The notes under the pieces: model-generated
Seen by the model: only the letters and a program-made list of their open reading frames with translations
Told to the model about the DNA's origin: nothing
The model's database searches: none
Assembly: GCA_943704415.1 (NCBI GenBank)
Contig: CALSCO010000755.1
Span: forward strand, 1 to 13,545
DNA length: 13,545 bases
Source of the DNA: Parvularia atlantis
Lineage: Eukaryota > Opisthokonta > Rotosphaerida
Reading direction: 5' to 3'
Shown: positions 1-10,329 of the stretch, piece after piece
Layout: each line of letters starts with the position of its first letter
How positions within the stretch are numbered: position 1 is the stretch's first letter
Made by a program: the position numbers and the translations under genes

Positions 1-3000
1 CCCCCCCTGCGCGCGCTAAAGTCAGCATTCACACGCGCGCAGGCTGGCCAGGCGCCCGGCGGTTCGCGATCGCTGCGCACGGCCCTCGCGCGCTTCTGCG
101 ACCTGCTCCCGCGCACGCGCCCGCGCAAGCGGCCCACGCTGGCCAAGGTCGCCGTGCCCGTGCTGATCGAGCTCACGCGCATGCGCGACAATATCGTCCT
201 GCAGGCACGCGCGCCTCGTGCCCTCTCGCGCCGGTGCTGACCCCGCGCGCAGGAGCAGCTCGAGGACGACGTCCCGCGCCTGCTGGTCGCACTGGCCGGC
301 GTGCTCGATAACGCGCCGTGTAGCACCCTGGCCGAGGCGCTCTTCGCCAACTTGCGCGGCCCCGCACCACCCGTGCAGCGCGCCGCCGCGGCCGGCCTGG
401 GCGCGCTCGCGCAGCACTCGCGCCTCGGCGTGACCGCCGTCGTCGACCGCCTGATCACCCTACTCGACGAGCACGTGAGCGCCAGCCTCGCCGACGTGGC
501 CGCGCAGGACGCTGTGCTGCATCCGACCGAGCGCGAGCTTGTGGCCGCCCTGCGCAACGGCGACGCGGCGCGCATCGCCCGCGACAACGTCCACGTGCAA
601 CTGGGCCCGCGCGAGTGCTGGAAGGTCACGGCCGAGTTGCAGGGCACGCTGCGCGCGCTGCGGCTGCTGCTCACCCAGAACGAGGCCGCGATCGGCGCCG
701 ACATGGCGACGGAGCGCGCGCTCCGCTCGCGGGCGGCTCAGCCGGACGACGAGACCGACGCGCCGACTGCGGGCGACGCGGCCGCATCCAGCGAGCAGGA
801 CGGGCCGCTCTCGCCTTCCGTCGCAGACGCCGAGACGGATGTTGGCAGCGAGCTCAACAGCTCCTTTGTTGACCAGAGCGCGCTGGAGGAGGCGCTCGAC
901 AACGCATCGACTGTCACCACGACGACAGCGGCCTCTGACACGCTCGATGCGCCCGTCGCCTCGCCGCGCGGCAGCAGCAACAACCCGCGGTCGTCGTTTA
1001 GCATGAGCACCCTGGCGTCGACGGCGACGGCTGCTGCAGCGCCGACGCGTCCGGCATCGGCCGCGAGCACGTGGATCGGCGACCGCCTGCACCGGCTACT
1101 GGACGCGCTGCTCGTCTTGCTGCACTGCCCGGAGCAGAACACGCTCACGGCCGCCTTGGAGCTGCTCGTGGCCGTGTGGCCGCTCGTCGCGCGTCTCCTG
1201 CCGCGGCTCGCCGACGCCTCAACCGACGATGCTGCCGTCGCCGCCCTGGCCAGCGCGACGGCCCGCCGCCTCGCCGTGCTCGTTCTGTCTGCCGGCGATG
1301 CTGCCCTGACGCCCGTGCGCGCGCGCCTGCTCGTCTCGGCCAAGGCGCTCGCCGTGGCGAACCTCGCCGTGCTCCTGCGACACTTCCCCGAGCGCGGCTA
1401 CGCAGCCGTCGCGCAGCCCGACAATACCGCGCTAGCACTCGTGCACGCACTCGCGCACCTCCACACCGGCGAGGACCCTCTCGTGATGGGCCAGGCCGCC
1501 GCGGTCGTGTCGGCCTTCCTCGTCGCGCTCGTGCAGACGCCGCCGATGCTCCCGCTCGACACGGCCGAAGTCAAGCTCGACGACGACGCGGCATGTCTGC
1601 GCCGTCTACAGAGCCATCGTGCGGCTTTGCACCGTGCCACGTTGGCGGCCAGCGCATACACGGTCGATCCGCACGCTCTCGCGGGCGTCCTCACAACGCT
1701 TCTCGCGAGCCGCGAGCCCGTGCCGCGCCGGCTGGCAGCGCAGGCAGCCGCGCAAGCAGTGCCCGTGCTCCTCTCGAGCGCCCTCGGGGACGACGCGCTG
1801 CGCCTGCTCGACGCCGCGCTCGCGCTCGCCGACGACGGCTACTGGCCCGTGCGCATCGAAGTCATCCGGCTGCTCGCGGCGCTCGACTTTTGGTGCGCGC
1901 CACCTGAGCCCGTGCGTGCGGCAGCTGACCGCGTGAGTCCGCTGCCAGGGATCTCACTGCTGCCGAACATCGCATGCTGGCGCGGCCGCACCTCGCGCCG
2001 GCCGGGGTCAGCCTAGCGGCCGCAGAGTGCTACCCGGTGCGCGCGCGCACGCGACGCTCCACGGCAGCTTGCGGCTCACGCCCGCATGCACGCAGACCCC
2101 GCTCGACCTGAGGCCGTCGCTGGCACGGCGTGTGTTCAGCGCGCTCGTGACCCAGCTGCAGCACCCACATCCGCGCGTGCAGGCGGCGGTCGCTTCGGCC
2201 TTCGTGGCCGTGCTGCCGCGCCTGCACCCGGACGTGCTCGCGGCGCAGCGCCATCTGACGGTGGCGTCGCTGGCCGGGCTGCTGTCGTACCGGACGAGCC
2301 TGCTCCTGCCGTGCCTCTTTGCCGAGCGACAGCGCGTGGCGGCGCAGCAGCAGTGCGACGCCGCGTCGCACCTCTTCAGTGCGCTTGTCCGCACGCTCGC
2401 GCACGGCAGCGATAGGGCGGCCGCGACGGCGCGCGCGACCGAGCTCGGCGTGTACCTGACCGCGGGCGCGCTCGCGCAACGCCTGCTCTTCCCAGACATG
2501 CTCAGCGCGTCGTTCCCTGCGCCGCCCGCCGTGGTCCTGCTGCACGTGCTCGTGCCGCGGCTGCAGTCGACCGGTGCGACGTCACTGCGCGGCACCACGG
2601 CGACAACGTGGTCGCGCGACGGGTGGGCCGCCGTCGCGCCGTGGCTGGACGACTTTGTGCCGCGCTGCCTCAACGCAGTCATGCACGACTGGGCCGCGGC
2701 CGATCTGCACGCGCACGGCATCCTGCTCTCGCTGCTCACGCTCCTTCTCAGCCCGGCCGCGGCGCAGCTCGCCATCGGCACGGCCGCCGCGACCGCCGTC
2801 CCGCAGGCCCTGGTGGACCTGCGCCGGCGCTTCGCCTGGCTGCTGTTCACGCACGCGGCGCGGCTCCTGCGCATGCTCGCTGCCGTCGTCGGCGCGCTCG
2901 CGCCCGTGACAATCGTGCGCGCGGCCGACGCAGCGGGCGCCGCGGCAGGCTCGGGCGCGCCTGTGGACGAGCTCTTTGGCAACAGCGCGGACAACACCGG

Positions 3001-6000
3001 CACACCGACGGCGGCTGCAGCGGCCGCGCCGGCGACCACGCCCACCACGACCGCCTACGTCAGCACGGGCGACGGCACGGGCGCGGGTGTGAGCGTGACG
3101 GCCCTGCCGATCGGCACGGTGGACCCGGCCAGCGCGTTCACCGAGTGGCGCAGCGTGAGCCAGCAGTACCCGCGGCTCGGCCGCGTGCTCCTCAACGCGT
3201 ACCGCTCGTGGTGTCTGTCGGTGCGCGCTGCAGCCAGCGCAGCGCCGGTTGCGGGCGACGGCGCCGCCGCGGGCGGGACCGTCGCGAGCGACATGGGCAC
3301 GGGCGGCGCAGACGGCGACGGCACAAGCTCCGCGGGTGACGGCGGCACGATGGCCTCGGCGTCCGCTTCAGCGGCAGGCGGTGGTGGCCCGGCGCGCTCG
3401 GCACTGCCGCCCTGGCAGGGCGACGCACTGAGCGACGACCTGTTCTCGTCGTGGGTCAGCGCGACGGTGGACGCGCTCGTTGTGTCGCTCTGGATGCTGT
3501 TCTCGGGCGCAGCAGACGACACGCGCACCGCCGTGACGGCCGTGACGGCCGAGGTGCCCAACATCGTCGCGTGGCTCGTCGTTGCGCAGCGCTTTGCACC
3601 GGCCTCGACCGCGGCCGCCGCAGCGCTCCTCCTGCGTGTGGCCATCTGGGGCAAGTCGACCACGCCGGCCACGCCCGCGACGCGCGAGGCGCTCTTCTTC
3701 GGCGTGCCCGAGGCGGTCGTGCAGCAGGCGCGGCGACCGCGCACGGGCGGGCCGGGTGGACCATCGACGGCGGCGGTGCTGCTGGAGCCCGTCACGGCGC
3801 CGCTGGTGCCAAAGGTCGACAGCCGCAGCCTCGTCGTCAACGTCATCGAGCGCCCCTCGGTGGCCCTGTCGCTCGCGCTGCTCATGCCGCTCACGCACAC
3901 GCGGAGCCAGCGCCACCAGCACCACCAGCACGGACCGCCGGCCTCGAGCGAGCCAGCACGCAGCGCGACGCAGCGCGGGACCGCACGCGCTCATCCGACC
4001 GTGGTCGCGGCCGTGCCAGACGGCTCGCCAAGCGGCAGCCCGAGTGGTGGGCGCCCGCGTCGGCAGCCCGCGCGCCCGTTTGCGCCGGCGACATCCGCAT
4101 CCAACGACACCGTGCTGTCGCCGCCGTCGCTGCCGGTCTTCCACGAGCCCGTTCTTGCGCCGTCGACGAGCGCAGCGGCCGCGGCGTCCGTCTCGACCGC
4201 GCGGCGCTCGACGCCGCCCACGAGTGCTCTGGCGTCGACGCTGGCCAACGCACAGCGCGCAGCACCAAACTCCCCCTCGAGCGCGCCGGTGCCGTCCGCC
4301 GCCTTTGCGGCGTCGCAACAGCAGCAACTTGGCGCGTCCGAGATGGCCACAGTCGCGCTGAGCGCGGCCGCGGGCACAGCCGGGGCTGCAACCGCGTCGC
4401 CGCTGGGCGTGCTCAAGCCGCTCATCCTCGCGACGATGCGCGCGTACAAAGAGCGGCGGGACGCGCCCGTGGGTGTCGCGGCGCTGTTCATGGTGCGCGA
4501 CGCGCTCAGCGGCGCCAAGCTCAACTTTGTCTCGGACCATGGCTTCCTGCTGCACCAGCTGAGCGAGATCGGCACGGCCGTGTCGAGCGACCCGAGCCGT
4601 GTAATGCCGCTCGTGACCGAGCTCTGCGTCAGCATGGCCACGGCGCCGCCGTCCGTGCTCCAGCTCACGTCGTCGCCCTGGTCGACAGCCGGCACGGCCA
4701 CGCTCAGCCGGAGCGGCGGCGGGACGCGCTCGCTCGCGCAGAAGGCGCAGGTCACGCTCAGCCAGGTCGCGTACGAGATCGAGCTGGCCGACCGGCGCGA
4801 CACCTCTGCGGGCGTGGCGGCGGCCTGGGCCGGCTGCCGCCTGCGACAGATCCTGCCGCTGCTGGACGTGGCGCTGGCGGGCGTGGGCGCGGGTGCGGGT
4901 GCGGGCGGTGCCGCCGCTGCCGACGACGCCGAGTACGTCGCCGCACCCTCGGGCCTGGGCGTGCTCGAGGATCGGCTGTTTGGGCTGCTCATGGCGCTCT
5001 TCCCGCGCGTGCCGATCGCGCTCGCGCCGCTGTCGGACCTGCTACGCGCGATGCGCAGCACGCCTGAGCGGTTCGTGCAGTGCTCCGAGCTCGTTGTCGC
5101 GCGCACGCTGGCCACCCTCGCTGCCGGCCGTCTCGTTCTGCGTGACGCCGAGGAGCTTGCGGCGGCCGGCATGATCCTCGCCGCGGTCGCGCCGGTGTCG
5201 CTGCAGCGCAGCCCCGAGCGGCTCCTGGTGGCACTCGCCAGGCTCGCGCCGTCGCTCTCGGGTGGATTGGCTGCCGAAGGGATTGTAATGGCGCTCGCGC
5301 GCGGCGTCGACCGGTGGCTCGCCCCCGTCAACGTGCTGCTGCAGGCGCTCTGCCGCGTGCCGGACGCCGACGTGGCCGCTGCGGTCCAGCTGCTGCCGAC
5401 GGACGTGCTCGCGCTGCTGCCTGGCGACGCGGTCGAGGCGCGGACGAAGGAGCGCATGCTGCTGCGCTTCGTGCTGCTGTGGGTCGAGGCGGCCTTTGAG
5501 GCGTTTGTCGCACGGCAGGTGCCCGTGCCTGCACCGTCCGCGGCAGATCTCGGCTCGGCGGCGCTCCCGTTCAGCATGGTGTGCCTGTGCGAGCTGCTGC
5601 AGAGCGCCGTCTTCCTTGTGCAGGGTGTGTGGCGTGACGTGGTTGGTCTTTGCCGTATGCTCACTTCTGCCGTCGTGCGCCAGCCGAGGACGCGGCAGTG
5701 GCAACGCCCGGCTATGTCGAGGCCGCGCGGACACCGGACGTGGCGGCGGCGATCGCGCGCATCAACTGCTCGGCAGTGGTGCTGGCCGTGCTGTGCCCCG
5801 CGCTGGCGCTGCGCTGGGTGCACCTTGTGGTGGCGCTGCGTGGCGCGGACGACGTCGCGCTGCTGGGCCCGATCCTTTCGCTCGCGTGGCCAACCCAGGC
5901 GGACGACGCGGCGCTTGGCGCGACCAGTGCGATGGCCGAGGTCGTGGGCCTTAGCGTGCTCGCGCTCTGCATGCACCGTGCAACTACAGCCACGATGGCG

Positions 6001-9000
6001 AGCGCAGAGACCAGCGCGGGCATGCAGACGACCCTCGAGTGGCTGCGCGCGGCCGCTCCGGACGCGCTCACGGTCGAGCTGCTGTGCCTCGCGGACCAGC
6101 CCGCTGTGCACGCGTTCCTGCATGCAGTCGCGCCGGCGCAGGCGCCCTTCCGCGCGTGGCTCATGCAGCGCCTGCGTACCATGTGGGAGTCGCGGCCGGT
6201 GCTGCCGCTGCCGCCTCGCCGCGCGCTGCTGGACCGACGCGTGCTGGCGCTGCTTGCGCTGCTCAACGGCGCAAGTGGTGAGACGCCGACGTCGCCGCTC
6301 GATCTGCCCGTGCCGGCATCGTCGTCGCCGCACGGCCTGCAACTGCCCTCGCCTGTCGCCGGGGCAAGCCCCGTCGCTGCATGGACCTACCCGAGCCACT
6401 ACCGCCAGTTTGCGTACGACACGCAGCTGTGGCGCGCCCGCAGCCCGTCGACGGCCAGCCGCGGCGAGGTCGTCAAACTGCCGACAACGCTCACGCTGCC
6501 GTGGTGGTGGCGCCTCGTGCTCGAGCAGCTGCACCGACGCACGGTTGTGCCAGTGTGGCCGCTGATGCACGCGGCGCTGACGAGCCTCGAGGCGATGACG
6601 GCGGCGCTGGTGAGGGGCGCGGTGCTCGTGCCTGTGCTCGACCATCTGCGGAGCGAGGCGGCCGCGTCGCCGGTGGCGCTGCGTGGGTGGTGCGCTGTGC
6701 TCGCGACAGCGCTGCAGCAGCACCTTGCCACCGCAGCCGACAACGAGCAGCAGCAGACGCCCGAGCAGCAGCAGGAGCACGAGAAGCTCGAGGCGGCTCT
6801 GCTGACACACGCCAGCGCCGTGCTGGACCAGATGACGACCGCAGTCAACGACCGCGCCCCCGATCAGACCTTCGTGCTCGCCCACGGCGCTCTCGTCCTG
6901 CTGCCGCTGCTGCAGGACCAAGTCCAGGCGCTGCGTCTGGCTGAGAGCGTGGGCGTGGCGCGCGTGCTGCGGTTCTGGGCGGCGTGGGCGGCGTGCACGC
7001 TGCAGCCGCCGGTGCTGCCGCACGCGGTGCGCTGGCTGCTGCGCGCGTCCGTGCGGCTCGTGGCGTGGTGGGCCGACATTGCGACGTCGCCGTCGCGCCT
7101 GGCCGAGTCGATCGTGGGCAGCGCCGAGATTACGGCGAGTTGGGAGGCGTGCGAGGCGCACCTGCTGCAGCTGTTGACGCGGCGCGACGCGGTGACCGAC
7201 GCGGGTGAGCGCCTGGCGTGGCTGCGGCAGTGGTCGCAGCACGCGGCGCAGCAGCAGCGCGCCGAGACGCGTGACGAGGACGTGCACGCACTCGCCACGC
7301 TGCTCTGCAAGCTCCACGCACACCAGCTCTACCTGAGCGCGCTTGTCGACCTGGAATTGATCGATCCGGCGCTGTCTGCGCTGACGGGGCGCGCGAGCGC
7401 GGCCGGCGGCATCACGCGGACGTCGTCGTCCAACACGAACCGGTCGTCGCGCGCGGCGTCGGTGGCGTCGCTGTCGCTGCAGACATCTGTGCCGCGCGGC
7501 GAGCTGACGCTACGGACGGACCACGTGCGGGCGACGATGCACGCGGCCGTGCAGGCCGTCGCGGCCGTCGACATCAGCCAGCGGCAGGCGGGGACAAAGA
7601 TGGACCTCGTTTACCTTGCGCCGGTGTTTGACCTGGCGCGCCGTGTGGGGTGGACGCCTGGGCTGCAGTTCACGCTCGTGCAGCGACTGGTGCGGAGCTG
7701 CCTCTGGGTGAGCATGGGCGACCCGCACGAGCGTGTGCCGATGAGCCCTGCGGCGACGCCTGGGATGCTCTCGCCGTCGCCCTCGAGCAGCAGCATCCTC
7801 GTGCACCCGCAGCCGGACCGCTCGCCGGCTGAGGCGCTCGCGGCGGCGGCGCAGCAGGACGTGCACACGGACGACGTGCTGTCGGAGCTGGGTGCGCTGC
7901 GCTCGCTCATGGCCGTGCTGCTGCTGGCGTCGTGCGGGGCGCCGGGCAACCCGGCCACGCCGCTGCTGCACTTCCCGCGCGAGTTCCGCCTGCCGCTGCT
8001 GCGGTCGCGGCCCGGGACGAAGCTTGTGCGCTTGCGCCGGCAGATGGACGCCCGCGCGCAGATGCACGCGCTGCTGGACGAGCGCGTGAGCCACATGCCG
8101 GACCTGCACGAGGGCGCGGCGTGGGACACGCTGCTCAGCTCGAGCAGCAGCAGCGCCGACGCGCCCACCCGCGCCGCGCAGACGATCATGCTCGAGAACG
8201 TCGAGCGCCCGCTCGGCCTCGGCCGGTCGCGCCTGCACGTGTCGCAGCTGCCACTGGCGTCGCTGCTGCAGGACAACCCGTACCTGGGCACGGGCACGAG
8301 CTCGAGCAGCGGCCCAGCAGCGGCGGCTGCACCGGTGGCGTCGTCCGCCGCGTCGACCCTGTCGGGCTCGGACGGCGGGTCGTTTGAGGACGCGAGCCCG
8401 ATGCGCCGTGCACGCGCGCAGACGAGCGCGCGGGGCGCGACCGCGCCGGCGCCGCTCTTTGGGCTGCTCAAGCGGCAGCTCGCGGCCGACCAGATCAGCC
8501 AGCTGCTGCGGCCGGTGCTCACGACGCTGCACGGCTACCAGCAGGCGGGCGAGGGCGTGTCGGTGGCGCTGCCGCTCGAGGCAGTCAAGGGCGTGGTGCT
8601 GCTTTCGGACCTGTTCCGCACGAGCGCCGAGCACGAGCAGGTGGTGCCGCTGCTGCTTCAGGTCGTGCGCTCGGCGCACGTCGACGACACGCTCGTGCTG
8701 CCGTGGGCGACGCTCGGGCTGTGCAAGGTGCGTGTTTGCGCTTGCCGTTGCGCTTGCTGACCGCCGCCGCAGTCCTTGGCCGCACTCGAGTCGGCCACGG
8801 CGGCCACGGCCGCGCAGGTCGCCGACGTCACCGGCGCACTCGAGCGCCTCCTCGCCGGCAGCCCGCGCGGCGGCGGCGGCAGCTTTGCGTGCGTGAGCGC
8901 GATGGCCGCGGTGCTGTACCTGCTCGAGGGCCGCGCCAAGGCGCTCGTGCGGCCGTCGCTGCCGCTGCTGCTGCGCTTCCTGCTCGGGCACATCCAGGCG

Positions 9001-10295
9001 GCGGCGTCGTCTGCGGCAATGGCAATCACCGCGCAGCAGCTGCTCGCCAGCCTGTCGCCGACGGCGCCGGGTGGTGCAGCTCTGGCCACGCTGCCCACGC
9101 CCGCACTCGCGATGGCGATCACCCTGGCCATGTGCCTGATCGAGAGCTTCCCAGCCGAGGTCGAGCAGATGGACTTTGCGCGTAAGGCCGTCGCAGCGGC
9201 GGCTGCGCTCGCGTTCCGGCGCGACTGTCCCGAGCAGATCTACCTGACGGTGTTGCGCAGCCTTGAGCGGCTGCTGCTGTGCGGTGCGCGCCTTGTTGCG
9301 GTGCGGCGGTGGCGTGGCTGACGCGCTCCGCGCGCGCGCGTCGTCGTCGTCGTCGTCAGTGTCGCTGCCGTCCTCGCTGCGCGTCTCGGTCCTTGCGCTC
9401 ACGTCCAACACGCTCAGCCTGTCGCGCAGCGAGCTGTCATCGGCCAAGTGCGCACGCACGCGCGCACGACGTAGCGCTCACTAGTGTGCGTGCGTGCAGG
9501 ATACACGCCGCCAACAGCCTCATGATCACGTCGCTGTACGCGTCAATTGCGACGGCCTCGACGGCGCCTGGCGGTGCCTCGGCGACGGCCGCGCGCACCA
9601 GCTCGTCGGTGTCGACGGCGACGGCGGCGCCTTACCTGTCAGTGCAGGTGGTGGACCGGATCATGTCGCTGTTTGAGCGGCTGCAGCACGGGTCGCCGCA
9701 CGAGGCGGCGCTGCTGGCCGACTTGCTGCCGACGGTGCTACTGGACTGCATGAGCGTGGAGCAGGTGCTGTCGACGGTGATGGGCGAGTTTGTGTCGCAA
9801 TCGACGCCGCGGCCGTTCCTGGCGGTGGTGCTGTTCAAGGTGCGCGCGCGCGCGTGCATCGAGCGCACGGGCTGATGTACGCCGCGCGGCGTGCAGGTGT
9901 TCCGCAGGCTCAACATGCAGCACCACCCCGTCCTCGTGCGCTGGATCCTGTCGTCGCTCTACCCGTACCTGCAGAAGGACCTCGCGCTCGGGCTGTGGTC
10001 GCTCACGTGCCTGTTCACGGCGGTCTCGCCTGACCCGTACCTGCAGTCGCTGCAGCCGTTGCTGGTGTCGATGGGCCACCAGGGCGTGCAGCTCGACACG
10101 CACTGGTTCCTGACCGCGGCGCTGCACTTTTTCTCGCACGAGCTGCACACGGACGAGGAGCAGCGCGACTTTCTGTCGGTCTGTGCCTCGTTCGAGCACG
10201 TCCCGGCGCTCGCGCAGCTGCTCGTGTTCTGCAAGCAGCTCGCGGCCCACCCGGACCTGGCCGAGGTCTCGTACGACCGCTCCGACTCGCTGTGA
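1..10295 (+). CDS. HTT: Huntingtin orthologue, 5'-partial, nine exons
   Basis: Exons: 1-204, 253-1892, 1949-2036, 2096-5624, 5684-8727, 8773-9283, 9360-9447, 9500-9839, 9897-10295 (stop TGA 10293-10295), giving about 3,280 residues in one frame. Human HTT is about 3,140 residues, and about 160 N-terminal residues (including any polyQ/proline-rich start) appear to lie outside the window. Seen: a continuous helical, Leu/Ala-rich HEAT-type solenoid that matches human HTT in order. Anchors are SLRTALARF (human SLRAALWRF), SAKALAVANLAVLLRHFPE (SVKALALSCVGAAVALHPE), PLILATMRAY (PLVIKALKQY), LVRSCLW region after GWTPGLQF (GWTSRTQF), RSLERLLL (RGLERLLL), VMGEFVS (VIGEFLS) and WSLTCLF (WSLSCFF). By these anchors N-HEAT spans about 1-5460, the bridge about 5460-6540 and C-HEAT about 6540-10295. 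Low-complexity linkers lie at about 685-1068, 2920-3126, 3229-3420 and 3895-4390. Known role in animals: scaffold with HAP40 for vesicle transport, endosomes, autophagy and spindle orientation; here the role is inferred. Unrecognised in-frame introns inside the two giant exons cannot be excluded. Other HEAT proteins such as focadhesin fit worse. Confidence 0.93.
205..252 (+). other. HTT intron, GC-AG type
   Basis: 48 nt, phase 0, donor CAG|GCACGC, branch-like CTGAC at 236-240, acceptor CGCAG. An in-frame TGA (238-240) excludes read-through. The join gives VLQ|EQLEDDV, matching the HTT segment before PKIM. A weaker GT alternative starts at 196 (GTCCTG) and would remove three residues. Confidence 0.7.
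1893..1948 (+). other. HTT intron
   Basis: 56 nt, phase 2, donor GTGCGC, branch-like GCTGAC at 1924-1929, acceptor GCCAG. The join gives LAALDFW|DLTAAE, matching human LAEIDFRLVSFLEA. A tempting GTGAGT at 1933 lies inside this intron. Confidence 0.82.
2037..2095 (+). other. HTT intron
   Basis: 59 nt, phase 0, donor GTGCGC, branch-like GCTCAC at about 2074-2079, acceptor ACGCAG. It restores the frame between the short 88-nt exon (1949-2036) and the 3,529-nt exon beginning TPLDLRPSLARR. Confidence 0.82.
5625..5683 (+). other. HTT intron
   Basis: 59 nt, phase 1, donor CAGG|GTGTGT, branch-like GCTCAC at about 5659-5664, acceptor GCCAG. The join FLVQ|AEDAAV links two reading frames, both matching the start of the HTT bridge domain. 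Confidence 0.85.
8728..8772 (+). other. HTT intron
   Basis: 45 nt, phase 0, the shortest intron in the window. Donor AAG|GTGCGT, branch-like GCTGAC at 8756-8761 containing an in-frame TGA, acceptor CGCAG. The join is GLCK|SLAALES. Confidence 0.92.
9284..9359 (+). other. HTT intron with TCG repeat
   Basis: 76 nt, phase 1, the longest intron in the window. Donor GTGCGC, branch-like GCTGAC at about 9317-9322, then a TCG x5 run (9341-9355) directly before acceptor TCAG. It joins RSLERLLLC to SLPSSLRV. Confidence 0.75.
9341..9355. repeat. (TCG)5 microsatellite inside an HTT intron
   Basis: Five TCG units followed by TCAG, the acceptor of the 9284-9359 intron. It may stand in for a polypyrimidine tract, which GC-rich introns here otherwise lack. 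Confidence 0.9.
9448..9499 (+). other. HTT intron
   Basis: 52 nt, phase 2, donor GTGCGC, branch-like GCTCAC at about 9476-9481, acceptor TGCAG. The join SSAK|IHAANSLM matches the human segment VHSPHRAM. Confidence 0.85.
9840..9896 (+). other. HTT intron
   Basis: 57 nt, phase 0, donor AAG|GTGCGC, branch-like GCTGAT at about 9871-9876 with an in-frame TGA, acceptor TGCAG. The join VLFK|VFRRL matches human VVYKVFQTL exactly in length. Confidence 0.94.
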
Positions 10296-10329
10296 GTCCT
10301 GCAATCGATTTGTTGTACAGCAAAAAGCA
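10296..10329. other. 34-bp convergent intergenic spacer
   Basis: The spacer lies between the HTT stop (10293-10295, plus) and the VPS9-gene stop (10330-10332, minus). It is markedly more AT-rich than its surroundings (ATTTGTTGTACAGCAAAAAG) and includes the palindrome TGTACA. No AATAAA is present on either strand. Inference: 3' ends of both transcripts are formed here or inside the opposite gene. Confidence 0.8.

Noticed and set aside
1933-2011. A GTGAGT...TCAG intron in HTT
   Set aside because: It is frame-compatible at first sight but lacks a well-placed branch motif. It is superseded by two introns (1893-1948, 2037-2095) that follow the local splice grammar and align better with HTT.
5627-6565. 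Continuation of the 2027-frame past 5625 as coding sequence
   Set aside because: The stretch turns into Arg/Cys/Ser-rich nonsense, while the other frame from 5684 matches the HTT bridge domain. The change is explained by intron 5625-5683.
6745-6786. A disease-type polyglutamine tract in HTT
   Set aside because: Only two interrupted QQQ runs lie in a linker of C-HEAT. The region equivalent to human exon 1 is outside the window.
3991-7323. A 1,110-codon open frame on the minus strand opposite HTT
   Set aside because: It is a shadow of the GC-rich codon usage of HTT: Arg/His/Gln-rich and low in hydrophobic pattern, with no recognisable domain. The plus strand encodes conserved huntingtin across the same stretch, and the frame crosses an HTT intron.
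1-10295. Focadhesin or another large HEAT protein
   Set aside because: Remembered focadhesin motifs do not line up, whereas huntingtin motifs appear in order over the entire length, including RSLERLLL, GEFVS and WSLTCLF.
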